Shown: in pieces, positions 37,600 through 50,047 of the stretch
Layout of the letters: every line of letters starts with the position of its first letter
Numbering within the stretch: the stretch's first letter is position 1
From: Pegea sp. RAD2-039
Taxonomy: Eukaryota > Chordata > Thaliacea > Salpida > Salpidae
Assembly (NCBI GenBank): GCA_034620365.1
Contig: JAQGEQ010000213.1
Location: 1,101,841-1,165,840 of the forward strand
DNA length: 64,000 nt
Direction of reading: 5' to 3'
Position numbers and translations under genes: made by a program
The notes under the pieces: model-generated
Told to the model about the DNA's origin: nothing
What the model saw: only the letters and a program-made list of their open reading frames with translations
Databases searched by the model: none

Positions 37600-39970
37600 G
37601 AATCATTAAGAAGATTCACAAAGAAATAAATTGAAATAGATTTTAAAGCAAGTTTTCTTTCTTATGCTATAAGATAAATAATATATTAAATATGTCATAA
37701 TATAACACATGATATAATGTAAGATATATTCAGTAAAATAAATTTACTTAATCTGTAATCAATATTTAACTTTCTTAAAAAATTCTATAAATTAACGATA
37801 GTTCACTTATATTTTTAAATGAAAACTTGTTTACATCATATTCACCAATTTATTTCCACAATCAAGTCATGAGCTCCTAGAAATTTCGATAATAAATTTT
37901 TTTCTAAAATAAAAAGATTTTGAAAAAAATATTGTAACGTTACAGCTTTGCTTTTTTTTATTAGAATTCATGTACACTATATAAAATTTAAAAAGTAAAG
38001 ATTGAGATTAGTTGGACGTACTTTGATTTTATAATCGCATTTTTTATGAATTTCTTGGGTTTACCTTATGTTAAACTATACTTTTTATAAACAAGTCGTT
38101 TGTTGAAAATAAAAACTATCTAGGTATATTAAAAATGTTCATGTTTGGATGTCTGGATAGTTCAGGCATTTTATACTTTCACCTGTTCTAAAAACAGAAG
38201 TTATTGCTGTAAATTAAAAAATATATATATAAGTACAATGAATTTTATATTATCAGATCCTTAGTAATTTTCTTAATCTTTTAATAACTTTTTATTTAAT
38301 GGGATAACATTACCTTGCATTCATTTGTTGTGTATGCTAAGCGGTATTATTATAAAAAAAACGTTTTACAATTTGAAAATACCATGGAATTTTTAATTTA
38401 ACTTTATAATTTAATGATAGGTGGCTATATCTAATTTTTAGAGACATCCTGAAAATAATATCATTTAGTAGGGTTTGCCATACTCTCTTATACCTGCGTA
38501 TATGGCTTTGATTGAAGCAAAGAGCAAAGTGTACATTTTAGGTTAGATGTTTGGTGGCCGTGAGCTTAGCAGATTATAGAAACCTCCACCAATTGAGAAA
38601 ATTATCCAAGCAAGTAACCAGCGCCGACGTATTTCATCAATACCAGTAAAGTTTCAAAAATATGGCAGTGAAAATTTCCCAAAATCCTTCTTAAGTGATG
38701 ATAAAATGATGCAGAAATCTTTCATCTTTAAAACAATAAGGAGAATGATTTTGACTCCTCTAACCACAGAGGCATTACTTTTTCTTTTTACTGTAGGCAA
38801 CATTTTTGCAATAATTTTACTTTATAAGCTTTTGCTTTCTACAGTTAAATACAATGCTGCTTCACTTAATGCCAGTTCCGATTTATTACAGGCTTGTAAC
38901 ATTGTAACCTCAAATATTGATAAAAAGAATTCAACCAATGTTTGGTAACCATTAATCGCTATCTATTCTGCTTGAAACGTTTAAGGTCTAAAGTCAATTC
39001 TCAAGAACTTCCTTTCATCGACGACCCTGCCTAACACTGGGTTATTGATGTAAAAAATAGTATTTTACTTCAAATAGGCTGCAAGACTAATTATATCAGA
39101 GATTAAAAGAGATAACATTTCTTGATCAGCCTGGTTCATGTGAAGAATACTGTTACCCTTTTATTTTGATTACAATCAACAGCAAAAGACTTACCCCTGT
39201 GGAGTATTTTAAGTATCTATGCTGCATAAAATAATTTGATATTAATATTGCTAAAAAAGTAAACAACGTATTAGTAATGGCGCACATGTTGCAATTATTT
39301 TTTCAACACTATTTTTATTCCTTATTATACAGTTTAATACTGATCTTAATTTTAGCAGATTTATAATATATGAAAAGCCATTTTCGCCTAGTCGTCTACT
39401 ATCTAGGTAATGTCTATAACCACAACACAATATAAGCATTACTATTTTTATACCTCTTTTTTAGCATTTACTTTGCTTGATAGTTTTGTTTGCTAAGATT
39501 TTATTTAGTACTTCTTATAAATTTTTATTCTACAAAGTTTATTTTGATTTTGTAAGATTTAAAAAGTAACTAAAATTACTATAGATAGTACTTATATCTG
39601 TTGAAATACTTGAAATGATAGAACTTCTGAGTTTTCTGTTTTTTAAAGTTGTAGCATAGATTTCTATAATTGCAAAAAAAATAACTTTTATTTTTATTTG
39701 CTGATAAAATGCTATATTTTTTGTGACAAATTTCATTTACTTTTTTAGTTATGTAAGTAAGTTTGAATTAATTGATTTATTATTCTATCTTGCTAAAATT
39801 AGTTTTAATTTTACTTATTTAATGTTCATCTATCTTTAAAATTTCTGTTCTATAAATCAGTTGTTCAGTATTTGATAAATATAAATTAATATTTACTATT
39901 ACTTTTTTGAATAAATCTTTTAGCTTTTATGATTAGTATCAGAGTTTACTAATTATTTTTAACTCTGATC
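37600..39970. other. Intergenic, with an unidentified repeat-like patch
   Basis: Between about 38450 and 39130 composition is more balanced and broken plus-strand frames look protein-like (for example an 80-codon frame at 38706-38948). I could not match them to a family. A decayed LTR-element pol segment was considered but not supported. Elsewhere there is only AT-rich DNA. Confidence 0.35.
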
Positions 39971-42900
39971 ATGGGAGACAATGAAGATTTAATGAAGAAA
40001 GACCTGTATGGGATTTTAGGGATCAGTGATGATGCCAGTAAAAGTGAGGTGTGGATTTAACTATACATTTAATTTGAAGTAAATAAATGAATTATAAAAA
40101 ATAAAAAATTTCAAAATAATTTTTTTCATCTGAATAAATTATTACAAACAATTTATCAATTAAATGAAATAGTTTACATGAAAAACTAGATAGTTTGTAA
40201 AACAAATACATAATGAATCTTTGTTCAAGTAATATAATATTTATGTTTTTATAAAGTTATTAATATGTTATGTTTATTTAACTTTTCAAATGTTAAACTT
40301 TTTTAGATTGATAAAGCTTATAGAAAAAAAGCAATAGAATGCCATCCAGATAAGAATCCAGATAATCCAGAAAAAGGTGGAAAATTAAATTTTATGAAAA
40401 TATCTTAGTTTAAGATGCTGTTATTAAGATATACTTAATATATACTCTAATACTTAATGTTGTTAGTTTTTATTAAAAGGGTGATTTTTATTGTGATATT
40501 AATTATTTATATTTTTAACTTCCATAGTTAATATTTTTTTGCTTTTTTAAAGTTATTTAACGTTTAATTTGTGACAATTTTTTGAGTAACCCTAAATAAA
40601 TTATAATTTAACATTATTATATAATTTTATGTATATAGTTTTATAAAAGTCTGAAGCTAATCATGAGTTACTTGTTTGTATTTTTAGCTAAAGAAATGTT
40701 TGATCTAATTAAAAAAGCCAGAGAACTTTTGAAAGACATAGGAAAACGGGTGATTGATTTACTTTGATTTGAATTTATTTAAAATAAACTTTTTAAACAT
40801 CAATAAGTGTTTAAAGATTAAAGCTAAAAAATTTTATTATTTCTTCATTAGTGAAAATTATATTTGGTTCATTATTTATGTTTTTTCTTTTTAAATACTT
40901 AGTTTGATTAAGTATTGCTTTAGGCTGAATATGATCATAAAAGAAAAGCTAAACGGGCTGCAAAAGAAAGAACACAACAATATGATTCGAAAAGAAGAAA
41001 GTTGATTCAAGGTGAGTGTATACAAACTACAAACTCTTTTCTTTAAATAAGTTTCTTCTTTTTATGGTTCTCAAACAGTCACATATTTCTCCACTATAAA
41101 TATAAGAAAGATCAATTGTTTGAATGAATATTTCCTTAAAAAATACAATTATTAGAATTGATTAATTTCTGAAATCTTGAACATAAAATTGAGAAAACGA
41201 TACACTTCAAATTATCGAGTACTACTAGTAGCAAGATTAATTTGTAGAAATGATTTTTATACTCAGTTCTCCTTACATCTTGACTTTAAATTATTGAAAT
41301 CACTTTTCAACTTTATTTATATTTTTTTAAGAAATGGAAGAAAGAGAAAAAAAATATAAAGAAGCCGAAGAAGAACGTTTAGTAGAAAAAAGAAAAATTT
41401 CTGAGGTAGGGTTGTTGTTGAAGTAGTCTTTATTTCTCATTTATAAACATCTGATATTTTATTATTCTTTTGATCTTAAATATTTGCTTTCATGTAAAGT
41501 TTAAAGTCCGTTTGCTTTGATTTTAAGTTAGTAAATCAATTTGTGTTGAAAGTTTAAGAGCAAATCTTGCAATAAATTGATGACTTCTTTTGGTTAGATA
41601 CAATTTGTTTATCATCTTATTGTATTTAAGAATTGCAAATCAACTTCAATTCAATTTTGTTTGTTAATTGTGGATAACTAATTGAAAGCAATTTGATGTT
41701 ATAAACTCACAAACTTTGCTTCTTATTTTCATCAACGTTATTTGTTTCTATGTTGATGACCGTCAACAAATTTGTTTTCAGGTTGAACGTATAAGGGAAG
41801 AAAATCGAAAAATTTTAGCTGAAGAAATTAGAAAGCAAGAAGAAAGACGTAAATTTGATTTGCAGTAGTCGTAAAGTTGATATTTTGTTAAATAACACCT
41901 ACACCTCATATATTCTTTTGATATACAGCTTAAAATATTGTTTTCAGAAAGAAAGAAAACTCAAGTCCAACCTGCTCACTTGAAAGTTAAGTGGAATAAA
42001 GTAGAATCAAATTCTTCAAATGAAGTCTACAATGTCGACAATCTTCATAAAATATTCTCTAAGGTCGGATTTGATTATTGTGTTTGCTACTATTTGTAAT
42101 TACTAAACAAGAAACTTATTTTAGTATGGTAAAGTTACAGTAGCAATGCACCCGAAGAAACGTCTAGCCCTGATTGAATTTGAAGACCCAACGCAAGCTG
42201 TAAGTTGAAGCCCTGAAGCATTGTGATTTTTATTGAATATTTCTTTTTTAATTAATGACTTTATTTAATAAGTCCTTACTAGCTGTACTCTAAAATACTT
42301 GAGCTTCAGGCTTTTATGTGAAAAGTAATTTTTAATATTTTTTAATGGAAACGTGGAAGTATATCTAAATTTATGTTTCAATTCAAGCTGTCAAATAGAC
42401 GTAAAAATCAATATTAGAACTAGGAGACAGGGCTCTTGAGTCCTAAACCTAGAATTAAAAACTTTTAAATCATACCTAGGTCCATAAAATTTCTCAGCCA
42501 AATGAGCCAGACCTCTATTTGTTATGAGAAAGTTGACAAGCTGAAAATAATTGCTATTGTGAATTTAATAGATTTTCAGTGTTTACAATAATGATTTTAG
42601 AATAAAAAATTTGTTGAGAATTTCGAAATTTATTTTGAAGATTTTTGCCAAATCGATCGAGTTGGGACTTCCTTCAAACCCTTTCAAGGATATCTCGTGG
42701 ATGGGCGACCCTCCTTTGACCAGACCATCCCATGTGTGTCTTCTTCTTCTTCTTCATCACGATTTATTGTTGTTTTATATAAGCAGAGACCAGCTCCTCC
42801 AGATGTTGATGATTTTGATGAAAGAGAAAGAATAATTCTTGAAAAAATGAGAAAAAAAGAAGAAGAGAAAAGAAGACTAGCAACTTCGTCAGGATTATAA
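39971..42900 (+). CDS. DNAJC17: DnaJ homologue subfamily C member 17 (J domain plus RRM)
   Basis: Ten exons join in frame: 39971-40048, 40307-40376, 40688-40749, 40924-41011, 41332-41405, 41782-41848, 41948-42063, 42125-42199, 42641-42733, 42784-42900, giving 279 residues (human 304). The N-terminal J domain has D-L-Y-G-I-L-G-I, A-Y-R-K-K-A and the HPD motif in C-H-P-D-K-N-P-D. A Lys/Glu-rich coiled-coil linker follows (about 75-150). Then comes an RRM starting L-K-V-K-W-N-K, with L-A-L-I-E-F-E-D, N-P-F-K-D-I-S-W as in the DNAJC17 RRM, and a charged tail. DNAJC17 is a nuclear Hsp70 co-chaperone linked to the spliceosome. The intron at 42734-42783 is only 50 bp with a CTT-rich tract. For the exon at 42641, the acceptor TTTGAAG was chosen because it alone keeps the RRM frame; the stronger TTTTAG at 42600 does not. 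Confidence 0.93.
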
Positions 42901-44418
42901 AATCTAGCTGCGTTTTTCTCCTATTTTTTCATGAATCAACTTTTGCTTGAATTCAGAATCTTTATAAATTTTTTTTTTTAGGAATTTGTGGTTTTATTTT
43001 CTTATTTATTTTGAAAATTAATGACAACATTTTCATATAAACTCAGTTGTTGTTACCTAAAATTTAATGAATTGTTTATCAGCAAGATGATGATAAGATC
43101 ATTCAATGAGTCAGTAAAAGATCATTTGTAACATTAAAGAGTATTTGCAGTAGGTCTTGCTACAAGTCACGTGATCACTGGTCTAAATTCAATGTTTCCC
43201 GAAAAACACTTTTTCTAGCAAATCGAGAAATATTTGATGTTCGAAGTCAATGGAGCTAGCCTCAAATCGATTTGATGAAAATATCAACTAGTTGTGTAAT
43301 ACCTTTCTCTTCGCAACTGTACTTAATCAAATAAATCGGTAAAGAACCAAACCTAGAAAAACTCTTAGCTTTACACGAAATACGTGGAACAACAAGTTTT
43401 CTGACAAAAAGTCCTCAGAGTTCAATCGTTCATCTTCAGAAAACTTTGGTCACACACCAGCTAATTTGTACTTGATTAATACTTGGCATATATACAAACA
43501 TAAAGCTGTCCTTGAAATTGACAGAAAGTAGTTTCACTCGGTGTCACGAAAACTTGTATCTTTCTTACACCGTTTAATAAAGCTTTTGGCATAAAAAGAT
43601 AATACAGACTGCCACATTGGTATTTTTTCATTTATTTGACCTAAGAATTGCCACCAACACAAAATATCTTTATTGTCATAAACAACAAAACATACTTTAA
43701 ACATTTTACCTAAGTGTAAAACAAAAAGTAGTTCAAAGTTCAGTAAAAAAGATGCAAAGATTTGAATTAGTAAAAAGTAACAAGTCAGAAATACTTTTTA
43801 AGTAAAATATAACCATCATCTACAAGAGTTAAAAATAAGGAAATTAAAAAATTCTGAGCTTGTATCAAAATAATAATTATATTTTGTTAAACTTGGAAAC
43901 TATTAAAGAAATAATAGTACTGGTTTCAATTTAATTTTGGTTCCTAAATGACCCAAAATGGTCTTTTGTCAAAATGTTTTTCTGTAGGTATTAATAAGTA
44001 TTACCAAATACAGAAAGCAAAGACAATGCCACTTTTAAAGCGTATTACAGAGTAAAGTACTTTCAATTTCTTATTAAAGTTTATATAATAAATAAAGTAT
44101 GCTTTTTTATAAGCAGATCTGTTCTATTATCTGTTATACTATCTTAATGTTGCTTAATTAAAAAATAAAAACGATTCTTCAAGTCATCTAAATTTTTGAG
44201 AACTTCCTTTTTAAATGATAAACAATTTCTTGATTTTTTACGATGTTTGTAAATAAACATCTTAAAATTACCTAAAATATCTCAATGTTAAATTATTTTC
44301 ATAACAATAAACATTATAAAACATAAATTTGTCAACAAGTAAAAAGTATAAAAAGATATGCTTAAAAATGTCAAAATCACTTCTTAACAAACTTTGGATA
44401 TCCAGTTGAATTACATCA
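42901..44418. other. Spacer between DNAJC17 and the TIMP-like gene
   Basis: No coding exon seen. It presumably includes the DNAJC17 3' end and the promoter of the next gene; no clear element stands out. Confidence 0.4.
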
Positions 44419-46061
44419 ATGAAGAACCCTTTTACTTTAGTATTTTTGTATATTTTTTTGTATAATAAAGCAAATGCTTTATGTAGATGTGATCCCATAC
44501 CACCAGCACAGAATCTCTTTTGTTTAAACTCAACTAAATATGGTAAGATTTGATTTTATGTTTTTATACAAATAAACAATGGTATTATAAATTTATAAGA
44601 AAAATAGAATACATTTTTCATATTAATCAGATTAACATTTTATCAACTTAGCCACTAACAAAGAATTTAATAGATTATTTGTTGTTCTTGAAAAGTTGAC
44701 ATAATTATAGACAAGTTTAATTGCTTTTTATTTTTCAAGCTTTGAAAGTTTATGTGAAAGATACAAAGTTAGTAGACTATCCAGGTAATGTTTTTTAATG
44801 ATGAATATTTACTTAATGTTCGTGTTAGAGTTTTGATATTCTAATACAAATTCAATGAAAGTAATTCTTAGAAGCTACAAAATATATATAGCTAAAAATG
44901 TTACTAATAATAAAAACCATTTGAAACCTTTTTGAAGGTCAATTGTATGATAAAACAGCCTACACAGTACTAATAAAAAAGGTATTTTTATCAAATCTAT
45001 TCTTAAAACTATTCTTACTGAAACAAATTATCTTAAGAGTTAATATGGTTAAATATATCTACAATAATGCTCAGCTAATTATTTATTAGTAATAATTAAA
45101 TTACAACTGATTTGTAAATTTATAATTATTCTACCCATTAGCAAACTAGTTAACTTTATAATAAAAACTCGTTAGTATTTAAATTTGCTCCTACATCTTG
45201 ATGATGCATGACAAAGATTCTTTAGGTATACAAAGGAAGGTTTTCTGAAGGAACAGTAATTACTTTAATCAATGACTTTGATCAAATGTGCAAATTGACT
45301 TTACAAACCAAAGAAAGTTATTTCATAATGGGTAATTAAAACTTTCAAAAGTTTTATTTTTTTACTTTAGATTTTTTCTTAGAGAAATTTTTTTGTTTGT
45401 TTTTAAAATATTTTCCATAAACACTTAAATTACAAATTAAAAAAGTCAAGTATAATTACATAAAATATATATGTGAAATACATTTTCTAAATTAGCAATA
45501 GATTTTCTGTTTTAGTAAATCTTTATATATTATTATATAACTATATATAACAAACAAGTACAAATATTATCAATTACAAGTATTTGGTAGTTATTATCGA
45601 AAACTAGTTTGTATTTTGAAATATATATAAAATTCAGATTGTAGCAAACGAAATGGTATTTTTATAGGAGCCGATACTAAGAAATTTAATACTTGTGGGT
45701 TTCGTGTCCCAATAAAACACTTAAAATTACTTACCCTTAAAAAAATTAAGAGAAACTTTCAACATCAATTTGCAAAGTATTGTGAAGTATGTAGTTTTAG
45801 TAAATATCTTCATGGGCCAGAAGTAAGTTGCACACTACTAAGAAAATTGTGTTAATTTTTTCTGTAGTTCAAGTAAAACTCATGTTACTTTATAGTCTTG
45901 TAATTTCTTCAATTCTATAAATGTTATCATTTTAAAGCAGAATCAAATAACTTTAATTAATCCTTTCAAAGCTTTGCAGAATACCAGAGACTTTCAAAAG
46001 TCAAGCTAAAAAAAGCTCTGTTGCTTGTGTTTTAAGAAGAGGTAACTGCCAATTACAATAG
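44419..46061 (+). CDS. TIMP: Tissue inhibitor of metalloproteinases (TIMP)-like secreted protein
   Basis: Six small exons join in frame: 44419-44542, 44740-44784, 44938-44981, 45226-45331, 45668-45822, 45972-46061, giving 187 residues. The N-terminus is a signal peptide (hydrophobic 5-15, ending K-A-N-A). The mature part starts L-C-R-C-D-P and has F-C at 34-35, then Y-F-I-M-G, C-G-F-R-V-P and Y-C-E-V-C. N-domain cysteines are 22, 24, 35, 93, 116 and 145. Counting from C22 as 1, they fall at 1, 3, 14, 72, 95 and 124, close to TIMP-1 (1, 3, 13, 70, 99, 124). The C-domain has C148, C160, C177 and C184, with A-C-V-L-R-R-G-N-C resembling the TIMP end; two of the usual six are absent. TIMPs block metalloproteinases by inserting Cys1 into the zinc site. 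Here position 2 is Arg rather than Thr/Ser, so inhibitory function is uncertain. The last acceptor (TTTCAAAG at 45971) is weak but gives the matching C-terminus. Confidence 0.82.
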
Positions 46062-47426
46062 TAGTTGTGAAACTATTTCTTGAAGTCACTTTGGAAATAC
46101 TCTTTCGGTAAATTGATTACATTTTTCTCATTTTAAAAAGAGATATTTGAAAACCATTACTTCTTAAACTCCTCAAAATCTATTCGATGCAGCTGCAAGT
46201 ATCTTTCTTTAATGTATTATTTTGAAGCTTCCAATAAATTGTTAACAAAATACATTATCTATGATCTTACAAAAATGAATTTCAAATAGTTTAAATTAAA
46301 TATAGTCAGTTAAACTAAATGTTGAACGAACAAATTACTAAATACTTTGTTAATATTTTCTATTTAGATATTTCAAATAAAAAAGACTTAAGCAAAAGTA
46401 TACTTACCATAATCATACTTTATGTAAATCACAAGTGTCTACTTATTAGTTCAGTTTTTGTATCTTAAATGAGTTCACTTCATACATAACTTATTTAAGT
46501 TTTTGTGGTATATTTGAAATAAGTACTAGTAAAGTATTTGGCTGCTAACGTAAATGTGTCATTCCTGACTATTCTACATAGGCCTAATCATTCTGTAGCA
46601 GAAAGTGATGTATTTGTATCGTTGTGGCCTATCGTTACTGTAAGTAGCCTTCTACAAATTGAATAAAACTTCATAATCAGCATTTCTTTTTCTATTATAC
46701 AGATAAATTTCTTCTAGAGTTTATTGTAATAAAAATGGCAGTTGTGCAATAAGTCTATCAATAAGCTCGATACATTTATGCCAGCAACTGATTTTATTTG
46801 AAAACACAGCAAGAAACTCTCTCTTAGTCACAGCAAACGAGTATACACATTTAAAGAATAGTTTCGATAACACATAATTATCAATAACTAGATATTATGC
46901 TTTATTAACTCAGTTTTTTAAAAACTAGTTGAAGAATTTAAAATGTTTACAAAATCTAGGATAAAATGACTACAACTTCAAAAGTAATTCAACCATAAAA
47001 GCTAAAAGTAAATAAATTTAAAACAATTCATTAGTAAGTGATTAACCTAAAATCAAGTTGATGATACGACGATGCAAAAACACTACACAACTCAAAAAAA
47101 CATCATTAAAAATACATAAACGTTTTTGGTTTTTCTGTATAACAAGAGTCAAGTAGCAGTTTAAAAGAATTTCATGTAAACGTTGCAGTTAACCTTTACT
47201 AGTAATTTTGACTAAGTATTTCCTGAAGGTGAAACAGTTTTTTTTTCTCATCTTATAATCCAAGTTTTCTAGAAACAATACAATAATCTCGTTTATTGAT
47301 TTTAGTTTAAAATGGAGCTTTAGATGACATTTAAATCTTTATATACTATTTGTATAACCTTTTTTTTTCTTTTGGTTTTATCTTTTGATTTATTACAATA
47401 TATTCTAAAATTAACAAAGAATATTT
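46062..47426. other. Spacer between convergent TIMP-like and ZEB-like genes
   Basis: Non-coding; it should contain both 3' untranslated regions. Nothing else recognised. Confidence 0.45.
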
Positions 47427-50047
47427 TTAGTTGTTAAAATCATACAAAACTCTCTTTATGTAACTGCTATACAGTAAGAAGTCGAAGTAACTAGAAATTA
47501 TGTTTTGCATTTTAATAATTTCAATTTGTTTACATTTTGTTGTGATTTGTTGAGCTTCATTTGTTGGAGGCCTACAATGAGGAAATCGATGGTTCTTATG
47601 CTGAGAATAAGAGCCTAAAAAACAACCAAATGCTTTTTTATCATTGATTTAATTCTAATAATAGCTGATATACGAAGACATTTATTTTTCAAATAGTTAT
47701 CATCAGCCAGAATTAAGAAAGCTAAGTTGATAATTACCTGAATGAGAAAACCGTTTTAGACATTTTTGGCACTGATAGGGTTTTTCCTTTGTGTGTAATC
47801 GTGTGTGTTCAATTAAATGATGCTTATGTTTAAAAGCAGACAAACAATTCTTACACTTGTAAGGTCGGATACCTGGTTATTAGAAATTTTTATATCACTT
47901 TACAACCATTCGAAATAAAAAAACTTTTTTTTATAAAAAGAATATTGTTTGATTAATCTCACCTGAATGTTCAAATTCATGCCGCTTCAAAGAACTTTGC
48001 TTTTTAAAACTCTTTTTGCATTGCTTACAAGAAAATTCATTTTGGGCATTGCAAACAGTTTTAGATGACTTTGATTTTTCTTTAATAAAAAATATTTCAA
48101 AGAATTAATCAGTTTAGTTGGAATGAAAAATTAAAATACTTTGGCATTCAGTTAATTATAAAATATCCTTGCACACACAAACGTTTAAAGTAAAGTATTT
48201 AATGATATTATTTCTAAGTACTGTAACCAGTTTTAATGTTGTAATAGTATAATTTGAAACTTTTGTCTCTCACCAAAGTTTTTCATAATGATTTTAACTG
48301 ATGATTAACGCGTTGGGTTTTATAATTGTCAAAACTCTTTAAACTGTGATTTTATAGTTTGACAAATTTATAATCAGAATCTTACTATTTTTGGGATTCT
48401 TAGGTTGACTGTGTTGTTTTGTTTCCTTCTTTTTCACTTTTTTAAGTAAACTACTGACACCAACAATGTTCTTCACATTTAAGTTCTTAATAAAAGGCTC
48501 CTGGCTTATTTGGAAGTTTTTTTTTAAATCTACTTGATTAGCAAACATGTATTGATTACTTAGAGCCTGTAAAAAGTCATAAGATTTAAAAACTATATAT
48601 GGTTAAAAAACAAAAAGTTATCCTAATGATTAAGTAGTTTATTTTTACTACCAACTTTGAAACATTTATTTCATAAAGTTGTTAAAGAGTCACTACTCAC
48701 CAACATGTGCTGAAAATACAAAGGAAAAAAGTTCAAATGGTTTGTAGAAGCAATTTGATTATGTGGTGCTAACTGTAAAGTATTTGATCTTGAATTGAAT
48801 GCTCTTCGTGAGTTCATTAAGTTGTCTTTTAAATTTTTTTCACTCTAAATTTACATTGATCAGTTTTGTATTTAAGAAGTAATAGAAATAACATTTTCAT
48901 TAGTTATTCTACAGCATTTCGGTTTTACAGAAAATTTTGCTGAATCAGTTTGTCAATTTTATTTCATTGTCATTTTATATGATGTATTAGCTAACTTTAA
49001 GTGGCTCAAACTCGCGAGATAGCTTGCAATCTGAAGAAACGGCTTTTGAAACCAGAGGAATGTCATCTGATGATTGATAAACTATAAAAAGTCTTCGATT
49101 AAATTTTATAGAATTAATAATAAAAATATGCCTACTTCTTTGTTTTTTATACTTAAGTAATATAGAAACATGTAAGATAATAAATATATATGGTTAAGTA
49201 TTTAAATTACTTTTTCATACATACGATGATTTTCAACTTTCATTCTAGTAAACATATTTATTTATTTAATGTGACTAATAAGATTTTGTAAAACATTTTA
49301 TTTAGTTGTGAAATTTTGCAGTATCATCATAATCTAAATGTATGAAAGATATGTAACAGAAAATAAATATCGGCACATGACCTAAAATAGCTTTTACATT
49401 TTTTTACAAAATAGTCAATTTCAGTTTCATAGATGATTTCAAATGATATTTTGTCCCTAATATTTTACAACTTTATATGATACATGTTTCTTAGACATAT
49501 AAATAACTTTTATTGACTCTTTTTCATTAATTTGATAAACAAGTTCTAACTATGTATTTATATTTTTTGATTTAAAAATTCTTGAGGACTAGCCATAGCC
49601 TTCTTAAAACTTTTTCAAGTTAAAATCTATAAAAGCGATCACAGACCATTTTGGTTGGCTTTTTCTGAAGAAAGAGAGGGTTTCGTTGTCAAATCAATTG
49701 GGTAAGTTTGCAATGTTGGCTTCTGCAAAATAATTGTTCAGAAAAATGCAAAAAAAAAACGAGATGAGAATTTATTGATTATCTGCAAGTTTTGTTGAGT
49801 AAATTAAAAGCAAACGTACTGTGGTTTCAGTTTTAAAAAAGTTTTTCCAAGGTTGAGATTGAGGCATTAATGAGCTAGAAATATTAGGAATAAAATAAGG
49901 ATAGCTAGAGTTCCAGCTTAGTCCTGTTATTGATGGAATGCTAACGTTAGCATGTAGCAAGAACCAGAATGGAACTTGATGAGGTGGGAAGGTGTAAAGT
50001 GAATTTGCTAACTTTTCAATGTATTTACGAAAAATTTCATCGGTCAT
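47427..50047 (-). CDS. ZEB: ZEB/zfh-1-like zinc-finger protein, copy A (three C-terminal-type fingers)
   Basis: Eight exons join in frame: 50047-49820, 49722-49647, 49081-48996, 48844-48701, 48566-48386, 48079-47963, 47872-47738, 47614-47427, giving 384 residues. Three contiguous C2H2 fingers lie at about 254-331: [10 protein letters not shown], then [14 protein letters not shown], then [15 protein letters not shown]. The last two blocks are the hallmark of the C-terminal finger cluster of ZEB1/ZEB2 and Drosophila zfh-1. Exon 2 encodes P-I-D-L-T-T-K-P, resembling the CtBP-binding motif of ZEB repressors. Known ZEB proteins are far larger (about 1,000 residues) with an N-terminal finger cluster and a homeodomain; neither is present here. 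It is expected to act in the nucleus as a DNA-binding repressor on E-box-like sites, inferred from family. Most junctions have good splice sites; the 5' exons are supported by phase only. Confidence 0.86.

Noticed and set aside
38450-39130. Protein-like broken frames suggestive of a BEL/Pao or gypsy pol segment.
   Set aside because: No catalytic motif could be located; similarity was too loose to call.
42601-42640. Alternative acceptor TTTTAG at 42600 for DNAJC17 exon 9.
   Set aside because: It places the RRM end out of frame; the AAG acceptor at 42640 restores N-P-F-K-D-I-S-W in phase.
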